This document shows, one piece after another, positions 5,921 through 6,065 of a stretch of 6,065 nucleotides of DNA. Positions within the stretch are counted from its first letter, which is position 1; every line of letters starts with the position of its first letter. Origin of the DNA: an uncultured Porphyromonadaceae bacterium (lineage in GTDB: Bacteria > Bacteroidota > Bacteroidia > Bacteroidales > Muribaculaceae). A program made the position numbers and the translations under genes. The notes under the pieces are model-generated. The model ran no database searches. It worked only from the letters and a program-made list of their open reading frames with translations, and was not told the origin of the DNA. The stretch lies in NCBI GenBank assembly GCA_947176355.1, contig CAMWQY010000171.1, positions 1-6,065 of the forward strand. Direction: 5' to 3'.

Positions 5921-5945
5921 TTACTCAAGTAAGTGAGGCAACCTC
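5921..5945. repeat. Short inverted repeats just upstream of the -33 box
   Basis: Two small dyads lie side by side: TTACT-CA-AGTAA (5921-5932) and GAGG-CAA-CCTC (5935-5945). They sit 3 to 28 nt upstream of the -33 TTTG, where an activator or repressor could bind. Such short dyads are common by chance, so an operator role is only a possibility. Confidence 0.22.
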
Positions 5946-6040
5946 TATCTTGAGAACCGAATCCATAACAAATCGAAACGGCAACAGGCATAAATGAGTT
6001 ACATCTTATTGTAAGCCTCTTATTTTACATGTATCACTGT

Positions 6041-6065
6041 TTCAGTCGGTTGTTGGCCGACTGAA
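6041..6065. terminator. Perfect 9-bp hairpin at the window edge, possible terminator
   Basis: TTCAGTCGG (6041-6049) pairs perfectly with CCGACTGAA (6057-6065) around a 7-base loop. On the minus strand the bases after the stem are not U-rich. If it is an intrinsic terminator it would serve a plus-strand transcript whose U-run lies beyond the window, or it ends an upstream minus-strand unit by another route. The stem may continue past base 6065. Confidence 0.35.

Noticed and set aside
5940..6065. C-terminal tail of another minus-strand gene entering from the right edge
   Set aside because: All three minus frames stop within about 45 bases of the edge; one leaves a 14-residue tail, too short to support.
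1..6065. CRISPR array, tRNA, rRNA, insertion sequence or integrase
   Set aside because: No spaced direct repeats, tRNA-like fold, transposase motif or terminal inverted repeat pair was found by eye.

Overview
The window looks like a piece of a Bacteroidales genome (Bacteroides, Prevotella or Parabacteroides type). Two signs point there: a textbook Bacteroidetes promoter (TTTG, 20 nt, TAnnTTTG) before one operon, and a PglC-type sugar transferase next to a DegT-family sugar aminotransferase, a pairing typical of surface-glycan loci in these bacteria. All genes I accept lie on the minus strand, so transcription runs from high to low coordinates. No RNA gene, insertion sequence, integrase or CRISPR array is visible.

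Region 5862-6065 is a promoter region with a perfect hairpin at the window edge. Region 4039-5861 is a tight two-gene operon: an OLD/RecF-like AAA ATPase followed 2 nt later by a TOPRIM/DUF4276-like protein. This architecture is typical of anti-phage ATPase-nuclease systems. Region 3596-4038 is a gene-free spacer, partly very AT-rich, with small hairpins and a GC-rich, repeat-like patch.

Region 1509-3595 holds a second cassette: an unrecognised helical 273-residue protein, a possible small protein of 58-62 residues translationally coupled to it, and a soluble ComEC-like metallo-beta-lactamase-fold protein with intact metal ligands. I do not recognise this set as a named system; it is the best candidate here for something undescribed.

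Region 1-1399 returns to polysaccharide biosynthesis: a PglC-like phosphoglycosyl transferase, a glyoxalase II-like MBL hydrolase, and the first 46 codons of a PglE-like PLP aminotransferase that runs off the window. Together these suggest assembly of a bacillosamine-type (4-amino-4,6-dideoxy) sugar on undecaprenyl phosphate. The arrangement reads as two conflict/defence-like cassettes placed directly upstream of the end of a surface-glycan gene cluster. Sequence motifs support the family assignments; the defence role is inference.
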